Positions 1 through 8,283 of a stretch of 64,000 nucleotides of DNA are shown here, piece after piece. The translations under genes and the position numbers were made by a program. Source of the stretch: DAOUKH01 sp964291475 (GTDB lineage Bacteria > Chloroflexota > Dehalococcoidia > SHYB01); NCBI GenBank assembly GCA_964291475.2, contig OZ220083.1, forward strand, positions 434,001 through 498,000. The letters are read 5' to 3'. The number at the start of each line of letters is the position of its first letter. Positions within the stretch are counted from its first letter, which is position 1. The notes under the pieces were generated by a model. The model searched no databases and had not been told where the DNA came from. It worked only from the letters and a program-made list of their open reading frames with translations.

Positions 1-698
1 AGGGGGTCGAAGAACTCAAGGTTCGCCAGGACCTGCTCTCTGCGGCCGGGGTGGCGTTCGAGGTATTCGCGGAGCTCCTCGTAGGGGAAGAAGGTGCGCT
101 CCGCCGCGACGGGGAAGTTGCACGGCCAGGGCACCTCGGCGACGACGGCGGCAATGCGCCCGTCGAGTGAGGCCGTGGCAAGGGTCATGCCGCCGCCCTG
201 GCTGGAGCCGAGGACTCCCACGCGCTGCGGGTTGAGTTCGGGGCGGCTGAAGAGGAAGTCGAGGCCTCGGATACAGTCCATGAACCCGCCGCGGTAGTAG
301 TAGGCGTCCTTTTCTTCCAACCGGTAGGTGAGCGCCGTGGAGCCTTCGGGAATCGCCCATTCCTCCCGGCTCTCGCCCTGCCCTCGCGGATAGAGGGTCA
401 GGGTCGCGTAGCCGTAGCGCACGAGGTGTACCGGCAGGACCATGACGCCGATGTAGCCGGGGATGGCCATGACGGCCGGCCAGCCGCCGGAGGGCGCGTC
501 GCCGGTGGGGACGGTGTACCACGCGCGAATGGGGACGCCGCCGAGGCTCGTCAGGGTGACGCGGTGGTTCACCAGCGTCTTGGCGTTGCCCTCGAGGATG
601 TAGCCGCTCTGCTCGACAGGCTCGACGACCTCGGCCATGGGAGTGGCGGCCAACTCCGCGAGGGTGCGTTCCCAGAACTGGCGGATGTCGTCTCTCAC
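1..698 (-). CDS. Acetyl xylan esterase (AXE1)-family alpha/beta hydrolase, C-terminus off window
   Basis: The reading frame from a GTG at 698 runs off the left edge (about 232 residues visible). It reads as an AXE1/cephalosporin-C-deacetylase-type serine esterase: PAVMAIPGYIG near residue 75, YPRGQGES near 105, then GSSQGGG, the nucleophile elbow, with the second Ser as nucleophile. The Asp and His of the triad would lie beyond the edge. Family members remove acetyl groups from sugars or other small esters; no signal peptide is visible, so a cytoplasmic role is likely. The GTG lies 16 nt after the stop of the upstream lyase gene, so the two are probably co-transcribed. The start is uncertain; an internal ATG at codon 21 is the alternative. 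Confidence 0.75.
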   Translation of the reverse strand, partial: MRDDIRQFWERTLAELAATPMAEVVEPVEQSGYILEGNAKTLVNHRVTLTSLGGVPIRAWYTVPTGDAPSGGWPAVMAIPGYIGVMVLPVHLVRYGYATLTLYPRGQGESREEWAIPEGSTALTYRLEEKDAYYYRGGFMDCIRGLDFLFSRPELNPQRVGVLGSSQGGGMTLATASLDGRIAAVVAEVPWPCNFPVAAERTFFPYEELREYLERHPGRREQVLANLEFFDP

Positions 699-714
699 GA
701 TGCGGCTCGGCGGT

Positions 715-1701
715 CTATGACTTCTTGCCGGTCATCGACCAGGGGCGGGAGGCCTCGCCCGGCGTGTAGAGGCCGATGGACTTGGCGTACTTTTCCAGTT
801 CCTCGGGCGCCATGTACTTCTCCTCGAGCTCCCGCACCTTGGGGAAGCCGGCGAGGTCGAAGCGGTGGGGCGGCTCGGGGTACTTCCACGCGTGGGTCTC
901 TTCCCACGACTCCCACTCGCGCAGGGCGTCGAGGCCGCGGTCCCTGAAGTCGTGGAGGAACTCCCAGTTGATGCGATAGGTCATGCGGCGGGCGAGGCCG
1001 GGATAGAAGGCGCAGGCGATGCCGAGCCCCTCCATCTCCTCGTGAGTTGGAGGGTCGTGCAGCGCCAGGAGGGTGAACATGATGGGCGGGCCGACCTCGG
1101 CGATGGCCTCCCTGACCTCGTCCATGTCCTGCAGCCCCTCGACGTAGGCGATGTCGGCGCCGGCCTTCCGGTAGGCCTTCGACCTGGCCAGGGCGTCTTC
1201 GAGGGTCCCGCCGACGGCGCCGCGGGCGTCGGTGCGCGCGATGATGATGAAGTCCTCGTCGAGCTCGTTGCGGGCGTCGACGGCGGCGCGGTACTTGCCG
1301 ACGGCTTCGTCGATGGGGATCACCTGCTTGCCGGCGACGAAGCCGCAACGCTTCGGGGCGACCTGGTCCTCGATGTGGATGCCGGCGACCCCGGCGCGGA
1401 TGAAGGCGTGGACGGTGCGGCGGACGTTGACGGCATTGCCGTAGCCGGTGTCCGCGTCCGAGACGAGCGGGATGTCGACGGCCTGGGCCATGTAGCCGGC
1501 GTTCATCACCATTTCGCTGCCGGAGAGCAGGCCGGCGTCGGGGAGCCCCGCCAGGGTGCCGGAGGTACCGGCGCCCGACATGTAGCAGGCCTCGTAGCCG
1601 ATCCACTGGACGAGTTGGGCCTCGAAGGCGTTGGTGCAGCCGGGGAGCACGAAGATCTCCGGCCGCTCGAAGAGTTGGCGCAACCGGGTCGTCTGCTTCA
1701 C
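715..1701 (-). CDS. Isocitrate lyase / PEP mutase superfamily protein
   Basis: A 328-residue TIM-barrel enzyme of the superfamily that includes 2-methylisocitrate lyase, oxaloacetate decarboxylase and carboxyphosphonoenolpyruvate mutase. Visible motifs are the metal-binding segment SDADTGYGNA (around 81-90), GIHIEDQ (around 112), and PKRCGFVAGKQ in place of the usual KRCGH signature; the catalytic Cys is kept but the following His is Phe. IIARTDA and the AYVEGLQ strand follow as expected. The C-terminus (from about 255) is a longer tail than in minimal members. It probably cleaves or forms a C-C bond in a small 2-oxo- or hydroxy-acid, but the substrate cannot be told from sequence. It lies 39 nt downstream of the aminotransferase gene on the same strand. 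Confidence 0.8.
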   Translation of the reverse strand: MKQTTRLRQLFERPEIFVLPGCTNAFEAQLVQWIGYEACYMSGAGTSGTLAGLPDAGLLSGSEMVMNAGYMAQAVDIPLVSDADTGYGNAVNVRRTVHAFIRAGVAGIHIEDQVAPKRCGFVAGKQVIPIDEAVGKYRAAVDARNELDEDFIIIARTDARGAVGGTLEDALARSKAYRKAGADIAYVEGLQDMDEVREAIAEVGPPIMFTLLALHDPPTHEEMEGLGIACAFYPGLARRMTYRINWEFLHDFRDRGLDALREWESWEETHAWKYPEPPHRFDLAGFPKVRELEEKYMAPEELEKYAKSIGLYTPGEASRPWSMTGKKS

Positions 1702-1740
1702 ACCGTCACCGCCTGGACCGGGTCCGGTCCGCAGGGGAGC

Positions 1741-3120
1741 TTAGGCGAACTCCGCTTCAATGGCTTTGACCGCGGCTTCGAGCGCCGTGATCATGGCGTC
1801 GAGCTCGCCGTCGGTCACGTTCAGCGGCGGGGCGAGGACGAGGACCATCTTGCCCTCGTACTCATAGGCCGCGAGCATGACGCCGAGCTCCTTGCCCACG
1901 GCGGCGACCTTCTTGGCGATTTCCACGAGCACCGGGCCGGGCCAGACTTCTTTGGTCTCCTTGTCGCTGACCAATTCGAGGCCGAAGAGCATGCCGTGGG
2001 AGCGGAGGTCGCCGATAACCGGGCTGTTGTCCGCCAGAGGCCGCAGCCGCTGCGTGATCTCGGCGTTGCGGGACTCGACGGTCGCGAAGAGGCCCGTTTC
2101 CTCGATGAACTGCATGGTGGCCAAGCCGGCTGCGCAGGAGACGGCCATGCCGCCGTAGGTGTAGCCGTGCTGCAGGTAGCGGTCCGGCGACCCGAAGAAG
2201 GTCGTGGCGATTTCCTCCTTCACGTGCGTCGCCGAGAGGGGGGCGTGCCCCGCGGTGATGCCCTTCGCCATGGTGACGATGTCGGGGACGTAGTCGTACT
2301 CCAGGCACTCGAGCCAGCCGCCGGTGCGGCCGATGCCGGTGACGACCTCGTCGACGATGAGGATGACGTCGTACTCGTCGCAGATCTCGCGGATTTTCGG
2401 CATGTAGCCCTTGGGCGGCGGAATGACGCCGCGGGCGGTGATGGTCTGCTCGCCGATGTAGCAGGCGACGGTCGAGGGGTCTTCCAGTTCTATGAGCTCG
2501 CGCAGCTCGTTGGCGTAGCCCTCGGCAGAGGCCTCGTAGTCGTCGCCGTACCTGTTGCGATAGCGGTAGGGCGGGTTGATGTGATAGAAGCCGCCGGGGA
2601 GCGGTTCGAAGAATTTCCGGCGAGGGGTCACCGCGCCGGCGGCGAGGGTGGCGAGGCTCATGCCGTGGTAGTTGTAGCTGCGGCCGATGACCTTGAACTT
2701 GCTCCCGTTGCCCATCATCTTGTGGTACTGCCGCGCCATCTTGATGGCCGTTTCGTTGGCGTCGGTACCGTTGCAGGCGAACATCGTGTACTGAAGCGAG
2801 CCCGGCGACAGCGACGCGAGCTTCTCCGCCAGACGCACCTGAGAGACGGGGGCGGGCCAGCCGCTCGGGTTCTGCACGAGGTTCGACATCTCTTGAATCA
2901 TCGCCTCGACGACGACGGGGTGGTTGAAGCCCAGCGTCGAGGCGAAGGCGGAGGAGGTAGCGTCGAGGTATTGACCGCCGTCGACATCGGTGACCATCGA
3001 GCCCCGGCCTTGGGTGATGATCGAGGCGGGGGAGTCGAAGAAGGAAGGGTCCTTCCCAAACGTGGGCCAGAGATGCGCCTTGGCGGTCTCTCTCAGCGTG
3101 ACGGCATCCGGTTCCGGCAT
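1741..3120 (-). CDS. Class III (omega-type) PLP-dependent aminotransferase
   Basis: 459 residues, the usual size for class III aminotransferases such as omega-amino acid:pyruvate or taurine:pyruvate transaminases. The order of motifs is typical: FACNGTDANETAIKMAR (phosphate-binding region), SYNYHGMS (ring stacking), ILIVDEVVTGIGRTGG (the Asp that contacts the pyridine nitrogen), then MAKGITAGHAPLSA, where the Lys forms the Schiff base. It would transfer an amino group from an omega-amine or beta-amino acid to a 2-oxoacid. It heads a minus-strand unit with the lyase-superfamily gene and an esterase, and has a good promoter (TTGACA-17-TAGGAT) upstream. Substrate is unknown. Confidence 0.85.
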   Translation of the reverse strand: MPEPDAVTLRETAKAHLWPTFGKDPSFFDSPASIITQGRGSMVTDVDGGQYLDATSSAFASTLGFNHPVVVEAMIQEMSNLVQNPSGWPAPVSQVRLAEKLASLSPGSLQYTMFACNGTDANETAIKMARQYHKMMGNGSKFKVIGRSYNYHGMSLATLAAGAVTPRRKFFEPLPGGFYHINPPYRYRNRYGDDYEASAEGYANELRELIELEDPSTVACYIGEQTITARGVIPPPKGYMPKIREICDEYDVILIVDEVVTGIGRTGGWLECLEYDYVPDIVTMAKGITAGHAPLSATHVKEEIATTFFGSPDRYLQHGYTYGGMAVSCAAGLATMQFIEETGLFATVESRNAEITQRLRPLADNSPVIGDLRSHGMLFGLELVSDKETKEVWPGPVLVEIAKKVAAVGKELGVMLAAYEYEGKMVLVLAPPLNVTDGELDAMITALEAAVKAIEAEFA

Positions 3121-3152
3121 ACAGAAAAACCCTCGCGGCTAGGGGTGGCCGA

Positions 3153-3181
3153 ATCCTAGGCGCGACTATGACTGCTGTCAA
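3153..3181 (-). promoter_or_regulatory. Sigma70-type promoter for the aminotransferase unit
   Basis: On the minus strand TTGACA (3181-3176) is followed after exactly 17 nt by TAGGAT (3158-3153). It lies 33 nt upstream of the aminotransferase start and diverges from the ABC transporter operon. A perfect -35 with a 4/6 -10. Confidence 0.6.
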
Positions 3182-3210
3182 ACTCCGCGCCCGCGCTGAA
3201 CAGAGAAACC

Positions 3211-3219
3211 TGCTATCTT
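3211..3219 (+). promoter_or_regulatory. Extended -10 promoter candidate for the ABC importer operon
   Basis: TGC directly followed by TATCTT (3214-3219), 31 nt before the first ATPase gene. No recognisable -35 box lies 17 nt upstream, so the call rests on the extended -10 alone. Confidence 0.4.
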
Positions 3220-3249
3220 TGCAGCCCCAACCCCCACGGCGCCTCGGCC

Positions 3250-4209
3250 ATGCCAATCCTAGAGATACAGGAACTCAAGACCCACATCTACCTTGAGGAG
3301 GGCGTCCTCAAGGCCGTCGACGGTGTCAACCTCACGGTCAACGAGGGGGAGATCGTGGGTCTGGTGGGCGAGTCGGGGTGTGGCAAGTCGATGACGGCGC
3401 TTTCCATCGTGCGGCTCCCGCCGAGGGAGGCGGAGACGATCGCGGGCAAAGTCCTGTTCGAGGGCGAGGACCTGCTGGTGCTGGACGACGACGAACTCGA
3501 CCGGATTCGCGGCCGCAGGATCTCGATGGTCTTCCAGGACCCGCTCACCTACCTGAACCCGGTGATGAAGATCAAGACGCAGGTGGCGGAGCCGCTCGTC
3601 CTGCACAAGGGACTCTCCAAGGCCGAAGCGGAAGCGCAGTCGGTCGAAATTCTTCAGGCGATGGGGCTGGGAGACGCGGCGAACGTCGGGGAGAGTTACC
3701 CCCATGAGCTGAGCGGCGGGATGAAGCAGCGCGTGCTCATGGGCATGGCGCTGGGGTGCGACCCATCGGTGCTGATCGCCGACGAGCCGTTCACCGCCGT
3801 CGACGTGTCGATACAGGACCAGCTCATCGAGCTCCTGCAGCGTTTGCAGCGGGAGCGGCAGTTCTCCTGCCTGCTGATCACGCACGACCTGGGGGTGGCC
3901 GCGGAGATATGCGACCGGGTCTACGTCATGTACGCGGGCGAGATCGTGGAGACGGGGGACATCTACACGATCTTCGACGACCCGAAGCATCCCTACACGC
4001 AGGGGCTGATCAACTCGGCCAAGGTGGCGCGGTCGGACTCGGACGCGCTACCGTTCATCCCGGGCGAGGTGCCCTCGATGATCGAGCCTCCCGGGGGCTG
4101 CCGCTTCCACCCCCGCTGCGAGCGGGCGATGGACAAGTGCCGCGAACACGTGCCGGTTCGGACCGACCTCGGAGAGGACCAGTCCGTGAAGTGCTGGCTC
4201 TATGAGTGA
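3250..4209 (+). CDS. Oligopeptide/dipeptide-type ABC transporter ATPase, OppD/DppD-like
   Basis: 319 residues. Walker A GESGCGKS (around 41), Q-loop MVFQDP, signature LSGGMKQR, Walker B LIADEPFTAVD and the H-loop THDLG are all intact. The C-terminal extension with FIPGEVPSM and the CRFHPRC segment is the oligopeptide-transporter C-terminal domain that distinguishes OppD/DppD-type subunits. It would pair with the OppF-like protein encoded next (8-nt overlap) to power import through the two permeases downstream. The ATG at 3250 fits the family N-terminus (short beta strand, then the YLEEGVLKAVDGV A-loop). Confidence 0.92.
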   Translation: MPILEIQELKTHIYLEEGVLKAVDGVNLTVNEGEIVGLVGESGCGKSMTALSIVRLPPREAETIAGKVLFEGEDLLVLDDDELDRIRGRRISMVFQDPLTYLNPVMKIKTQVAEPLVLHKGLSKAEAEAQSVEILQAMGLGDAANVGESYPHELSGGMKQRVLMGMALGCDPSVLIADEPFTAVDVSIQDQLIELLQRLQRERQFSCLLITHDLGVAAEICDRVYVMYAGEIVETGDIYTIFDDPKHPYTQGLINSAKVARSDSDALPFIPGEVPSMIEPPGGCRFHPRCERAMDKCREHVPVRTDLGEDQSVKCWLYE

Positions 4210-5212
4210 CGGTGCGGAAAACGGCGTCCTGCTCCAAGTGAAGGACGTGCACAAGCACTTCCGCCGGTTCACTTTGCGCGGCGAGCGGGTGAGCCGGGCC
4301 GTCGACGGTGTCAGTCTGGATGTCCGGGACGGCGAGATTCTGGGGGTGGCGGGCGAGAGCGGGTGCGGAAAGAGCACGCTTTCGCGCCTGATCTGCGGGT
4401 TGGTGAACCCCACGTCGGGAGAGGTCCTGTTCAAGGGGCGCGACATTCACGGCCTGTCGGGCGGAGCCAAGAAGGCCTTCCGCCGGCAGGTGCAGATGGT
4501 CTTCCAAGACCCAGAGGGCTCCTTGAATCCCCGGCGGCGGATCGGCTCCGTGTTGCGGCAGCCCTTTCAGGTGCACAGGATCGGAAGCCCAGAGGAACAG
4601 CAGCAACAGGCGCTGGCGCTTCTGGAGCGGGTCAAGCTCACGCCGCCGGAGTACTACGCGAGCAAGTTCCCCTACGAGTTGAGCGGCGGATCGAAGCAGC
4701 GCGTCGCCATCGCGCGGGCCCTGGCCTTAGAACCGAGCCTGGTGCTGGCGGACGAGCCCGTGGCGTCGCTCGACATGTCGATCCGCGGGGCGATTCTCAT
4801 GCTGCTGCGGGAGCTCAACCGCGACCTCGGCATCAGCATCGTCCTTATTTCGCACGACCTGAATGTTCTGCAGACGATGGCCTCCAGGATCGCCATCATG
4901 TACCTGGGGCGCATCGTGGAGATCGGGACCAAGGAGGAGGTCTTCTCCAGGCCCCGGCACCCCTATACCCAGGCACTGCTGTCGGTGAATCCCATCGCCG
5001 ACCCCAAGAAGACCCGGGCGCGCGTCAAGCTCTCGCTGACGGGCGAGGTGCCGTCGTCGACGAACCCGCCGGCGGGCTGCCGCTTCCACACCCGATGTCC
5101 CCACGCCGCGGACGATTGCTCGACGAACGACCCGGTGCTGGAGCGCACAACCGGCAGCCACTACGCGGCCTGCCCGCACTGGAAGCGGATAGCAGCTTTA
5201 CAGGGGTCGTAG
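4202..5212 (+). CDS. Oligopeptide/dipeptide-type ABC transporter ATPase, OppF/DppF-like
   Basis: 336 residues; the second nucleotide-binding subunit. Walker A GESGCGKST, Q-loop MVFQDPEGSLNPRRRI (the SLNPR sequence is typical of OppF/DppF), signature LSGGSKQR, Walker B LADEPVASLDMS and H-loop SHDLN are intact, with the C-terminal CRFHTRCP segment. The start overlaps the end of the first ATPase gene by 8 nt, so the two are translationally coupled. These are the only peptide-type ATPases in the window and may also serve the second permease pair encoded at 16.0-17.8 kb, which has none beside it. Confidence 0.92.
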   Translation: MSDGAENGVLLQVKDVHKHFRRFTLRGERVSRAVDGVSLDVRDGEILGVAGESGCGKSTLSRLICGLVNPTSGEVLFKGRDIHGLSGGAKKAFRRQVQMVFQDPEGSLNPRRRIGSVLRQPFQVHRIGSPEEQQQQALALLERVKLTPPEYYASKFPYELSGGSKQRVAIARALALEPSLVLADEPVASLDMSIRGAILMLLRELNRDLGISIVLISHDLNVLQTMASRIAIMYLGRIVEIGTKEEVFSRPRHPYTQALLSVNPIADPKKTRARVKLSLTGEVPSSTNPPAGCRFHTRCPHAADDCSTNDPVLERTTGSHYAACPHWKRIAALQGS

Positions 5213-5261
5213 AATGTGCGGATACGCAGCGGAGGGTGGCTACTCTAGAAGGAGTTCGGTG

Positions 5262-7085
5262 ATGAGACGGAGGACTACATTCGTATTTGCGCTATTTGGC
5301 ATGCTCCTAGCGATTGTTCTCGTCGTGGCGGCTTGCGAGGGGGCGCAAGGACCGGCGGGCCCAGCAGGACCGGCGGGCCCAGCGGGACCGGCAGGCCCGG
5401 CGGGACCGGCAGGCCCGGCGGGACCGGCGGGGCCAGAAGGACCGGCTGGGGGCGATGCCATGATGCCGAAGGACACGCCCACAGCGATGCCGGCGCCGAC
5501 GGCGACGGCCATGCCGGCGCCCACGGAAACGCCCGTTCCCGCGACCGCCGCACCGCCTGAGCAAGAGGACTTGGTGATCCGGCTCGCCGCCGACCCCACG
5601 ACGCTGCAGTGGGCGTTCACCCTGCAAGGCTTCAGCATGCCCGGCATGTTCATGGCCACCTCCTTGGTGACAACCGACGCGAACGGACAACCGATCCCGC
5701 GGCTGGCCGAGTCTTGGGAAGTGAACGCCGAACGGACCCGCTATGCGTTCAAGCTCAGCGACGACTGGGTCTGGAGCGACGGACAACCGGTCACCTCGGC
5801 GGACGTCGAGTTCAGCATCGAGGACGCGCTGCTCAACAACCACCCCTTCGGCGGCATCTTCTGGAGCAACATCGCCAGCATCGATACTCCGTCGGCCGAC
5901 GAGGTCGTCCTGAACTTGAGCAACCCGCAAGAGCTGTGGGGTCTCCTTACGCCGCAGTACGGCCCCATCGTGCCGAAGCACATCTACGAAGGCACCGAAA
6001 TGGCCACCCATCCGACCAACAATGACCCGGTGGTGGCCGGGCCCTACATGCTCGGGGAGTGGAGCCAGGGCAGCCACGTTACGCTGGTTCGCAATCCGGA
6101 ATGGAAGGGCGCCCCGCCTTACTTCAACCGGATCATCTACCGGATCATTCCCGATGCGGACGCGACGGTGGCGGCCCTTGACCGGGGCGAGATCCACGTG
6201 AGCCCGGCCTTCCCGCCCCTCCCGCCGCGAGACGTGGCACGCTTCCGGGACGACGATAGGTTCCAGGTGATCCAGCTTGCGCCGGTGAGCGGCGACCAGG
6301 ACACGTTCTGGCTCAACAACAACATCCCACCCCTGGACGACAAGCGCGTCCGGCACGCGCTCGCCCACGCGATCGACCGGGACACCATCGTCGAAAAGCT
6401 GTACCTGAACACGGTGACCGTGGCGGGCGGGCACATCTCGCACGCGGGCCCCAACGGCGTTCGATTCCAGGGCGATTTCCTGGGCCGGTACAACTACGAC
6501 CCGGCGAGAGCGGAACAGCTTCTCGACGAGGCCGGTTATGCGAGGGGCTCGGACGGAACGCGGTTCGAGCTCAAGTTCATCGGCTACCCGACCTTCCCCG
6601 CGCCGGAGCTGGCGGACGCCGTGTTCGGCTACTGGAAGGAAATCGGCATCGAGGTGTCGATAGACCAAGGCGACGAGATTGCGCCGTTCGCCAAGATCTA
6701 TGAGGCGCCGGTCGACGACCCGTGGAGCGGCTACAACGTCGTGCTGCAGCTCAACATGTGGACGATTCCGTTCATCATGAACGGGTACTTCAACAGCGCC
6801 CGCATCGTTCCAGGCACGGGGACCTACTGGAGCAACAACTTCACGCTCAACAGCCCCGTCTTCGACGAGAACATGGCGAAGGTGTTGAGCACGGCCGGGG
6901 ATGACCAAGTCGACGCGATGCGCCAGGTGCAAGAGGTGCTCGCCGACGAGCTGCCGACGATCCCGATCACGACCGTGCTCTCCAACATGGTCGCGGACGC
7001 GAGGGTGCTGAACCTGCCGCTGGGCTGGGGCATCTTCACCGAGCCGCCCCTCGAACCGTTCGACATCGCGTGGGACGAGGAGTAG
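5262..7085 (+). CDS. Peptide-type ABC transporter substrate-binding lipoprotein with collagen-like linker
   Basis: 607 residues from the ATG at 5262, chosen because AGAAGGAG lies just upstream and the protein then begins with a clean lipoprotein signal: MRRRTTFVFA, a hydrophobic stretch, and VVAAC with Cys25 as lipidation site. Residues 30-62 are eleven Gly-X-Y triplets (nine GPA, GPE, GPA). A Pro/Thr/Ala-rich spacer follows, then the bacterial extracellular solute-binding family 5 fold (PRLAESWEVN, LSDDWVWSDGQPVTSADV, DDKRVRHALAHAIDR). It would capture a peptide, glycoside or other organic solute outside the membrane and deliver it to the permeases encoded downstream. Confidence 0.9.
   Translation: MRRRTTFVFALFGMLLAIVLVVAACEGAQGPAGPAGPAGPAGPAGPAGPAGPAGPAGPEGPAGGDAMMPKDTPTAMPAPTATAMPAPTETPVPATAAPPEQEDLVIRLAADPTTLQWAFTLQGFSMPGMFMATSLVTTDANGQPIPRLAESWEVNAERTRYAFKLSDDWVWSDGQPVTSADVEFSIEDALLNNHPFGGIFWSNIASIDTPSADEVVLNLSNPQELWGLLTPQYGPIVPKHIYEGTEMATHPTNNDPVVAGPYMLGEWSQGSHVTLVRNPEWKGAPPYFNRIIYRIIPDADATVAALDRGEIHVSPAFPPLPPRDVARFRDDDRFQVIQLAPVSGDQDTFWLNNNIPPLDDKRVRHALAHAIDRDTIVEKLYLNTVTVAGGHISHAGPNGVRFQGDFLGRYNYDPARAEQLLDEAGYARGSDGTRFELKFIGYPTFPAPELADAVFGYWKEIGIEVSIDQGDEIAPFAKIYEAPVDDPWSGYNVVLQLNMWTIPFIMNGYFNSARIVPGTGTYWSNNFTLNSPVFDENMAKVLSTAGDDQVDAMRQVQEVLADELPTIPITTVLSNMVADARVLNLPLGWGIFTEPPLEPFDIAWDEE
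5349..5447 (+). repeat. In-frame tandem repeat encoding collagen-like (Gly-Pro-Ala) triplets
   Basis: Eleven consecutive 9-nt units coding Gly-X-Y (nine GPA, one GPE, one GPA), organised at DNA level as imperfect 18-nt repeats of the type GGACCGGCGGGCCCAGCA. They sit directly after the lipidated Cys of the binding protein. High GC and near-identity make the tract prone to slippage and mis-assembly. Confidence 0.9.
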
Positions 7086-7160
7086 AGTCGGCGAAACCGT
7101 CATAGCGCGTTCAGAGAAGCGGACGGCCTGCGCCGGCTGCTAGCAGGATGAGAGGATGAC

Positions 7161-7187
7161 GTGGGCCTTGCCGTCGGCAAGGCCCAC
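7161..7187 (+). terminator. Rho-independent terminator between binding protein and permease genes
   Basis: A perfect 12-bp stem (GTGGGCCTTGCC at 7161-7172, complement at 7176-7187) with a 3-nt loop GTC, followed by GCTTCTCTTTC. It lies 75 nt after the binding-protein stop and 60 nt before the permease start. Partial read-through would give more binding protein than permease. The T-tract is weak. Confidence 0.7.
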
Positions 7188-7247
7188 GCTTCTCTTTCAG
7201 GGACGAACGAACGCGCTCCAGGACCCGTTGGGCGGGACATGTAAGGT

Positions 7248-8279
7248 ATGCCACGGGCCTTCACACCACGGCTCCCCGCCGTGAGGCTTCACGCCCCCGA
7301 CGCGCGCCTCGCGCGGCTCGTCGTGCTGCGCCTCGTTGCGGTCGCGGCGACGGTGCTCTTCGTCATCAGCCTGCTGTTCTTCCTGTTGCACGCGGCGCCT
7401 GGCGACGCCATCAACTACCGGTACGGCTCCGGCTCGGCCTTCACCGCCGAACAGCTCGAAGAGTTCCGCGCCCAGCTCGGCTTGGACAAGCCTATCCTGG
7501 AGCAGTACGGCCGCTACGTCGGCGACCTCGTCCAAGGCGACCTCGGCCAGTCGTCGCGATTCAACGACGGCGTGCTGAACGTGGTGCTCAACGCCCTGCC
7601 CGAGACGTTCATCCTCATGGTGCCGGCGCTGATCATCGGTATCGTCGCCGGCACCCTTCTGGGAATCTACTCCGCGAGGAAGCCGAACTCGGGGCGCGAC
7701 AACGGGCTCCGGCTCATCTCGCTGGTGGGCTATTCGACGCCGGAGTTCTGGGTCGCGATCATGCTGATCTTCCTGTTCTCGGTGCGGCTGGAGATCTTCC
7801 CCGTGGGCGGCTTCGTGGACCCCAGGATCGACTCGGGGACGCTCGCCTACTACTGGTCGGTGGTCAAACACGCCATCCTGCCGGTCTTCTCGCTGAGCCT
7901 CATCAGCATGGCGATGTACGCGCGCTTCAGCCGGACGAGCATCCTGGAGCAGTCGACCGAGAACTACGTCCTGACGGCGAGGGCCAAGGGGCTCGGAGAG
8001 CGGCGGACGTTCAACCGACACGTCCTGCGGAATAGCCTGCTTCCCATGATCACACTGGTGGGGATCAGCCTCACCTACCTGCTCGGGGGCGCGGTGCTGG
8101 TCGAGACGGTGTTCGCGTGGCCGGGAATCGGGCGCCTGATGTTCGACGCGCTCCTCGCCCGCGACTACCCGCTAGTCCAGGGCATCTTCTTCATCACCGC
8201 CGTGCTGGTGATCGCCATCAACCTGATCGTCGACGTCGTGTACGGCTTCGCCGATCCCAGGGTGAGAAGGGGCACGTGA
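7248..8279 (+). CDS. Dipeptide-type ABC transporter permease, DppB/OppB-like
   Basis: 343 residues with six predicted membrane segments: the first at about 29-49 (VAATVLFVISLLFFLLHAAP), the rest after residue 120. The N-terminal domain has the family's periplasmic segment (LGLDKPILEQYGRYVGDLVQGDLGQS), and the EAA loop that docks the ATPase reads ENYVLTARAKGLGERR near 240. The N-terminus is about 20 residues longer than in typical DppB. It would form the channel with the DppC-like protein encoded 4 nt downstream. Confidence 0.9.
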   Translation: MPRAFTPRLPAVRLHAPDARLARLVVLRLVAVAATVLFVISLLFFLLHAAPGDAINYRYGSGSAFTAEQLEEFRAQLGLDKPILEQYGRYVGDLVQGDLGQSSRFNDGVLNVVLNALPETFILMVPALIIGIVAGTLLGIYSARKPNSGRDNGLRLISLVGYSTPEFWVAIMLIFLFSVRLEIFPVGGFVDPRIDSGTLAYYWSVVKHAILPVFSLSLISMAMYARFSRTSILEQSTENYVLTARAKGLGERRTFNRHVLRNSLLPMITLVGISLTYLLGGAVLVETVFAWPGIGRLMFDALLARDYPLVQGIFFITAVLVIAINLIVDVVYGFADPRVRRGT

Positions 8280-8283
8280 GCTG

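Noticed and set aside
865..3159. 764-codon plus-strand frame opposite the lyase and aminotransferase
   Set aside because: Antisense shadow; the minus strand holds complete motif sets.
5214..5261. Upstream in-frame extension of the first binding protein
   Set aside because: It would place 16 residues before a perfect lipoprotein signal; the ribosome binding site lies just before ATG 5262.
5349..5447. Tandem repeat as a CRISPR array
   Set aside because: It has no spacers and is in frame, coding Gly-Pro-Ala triplets.
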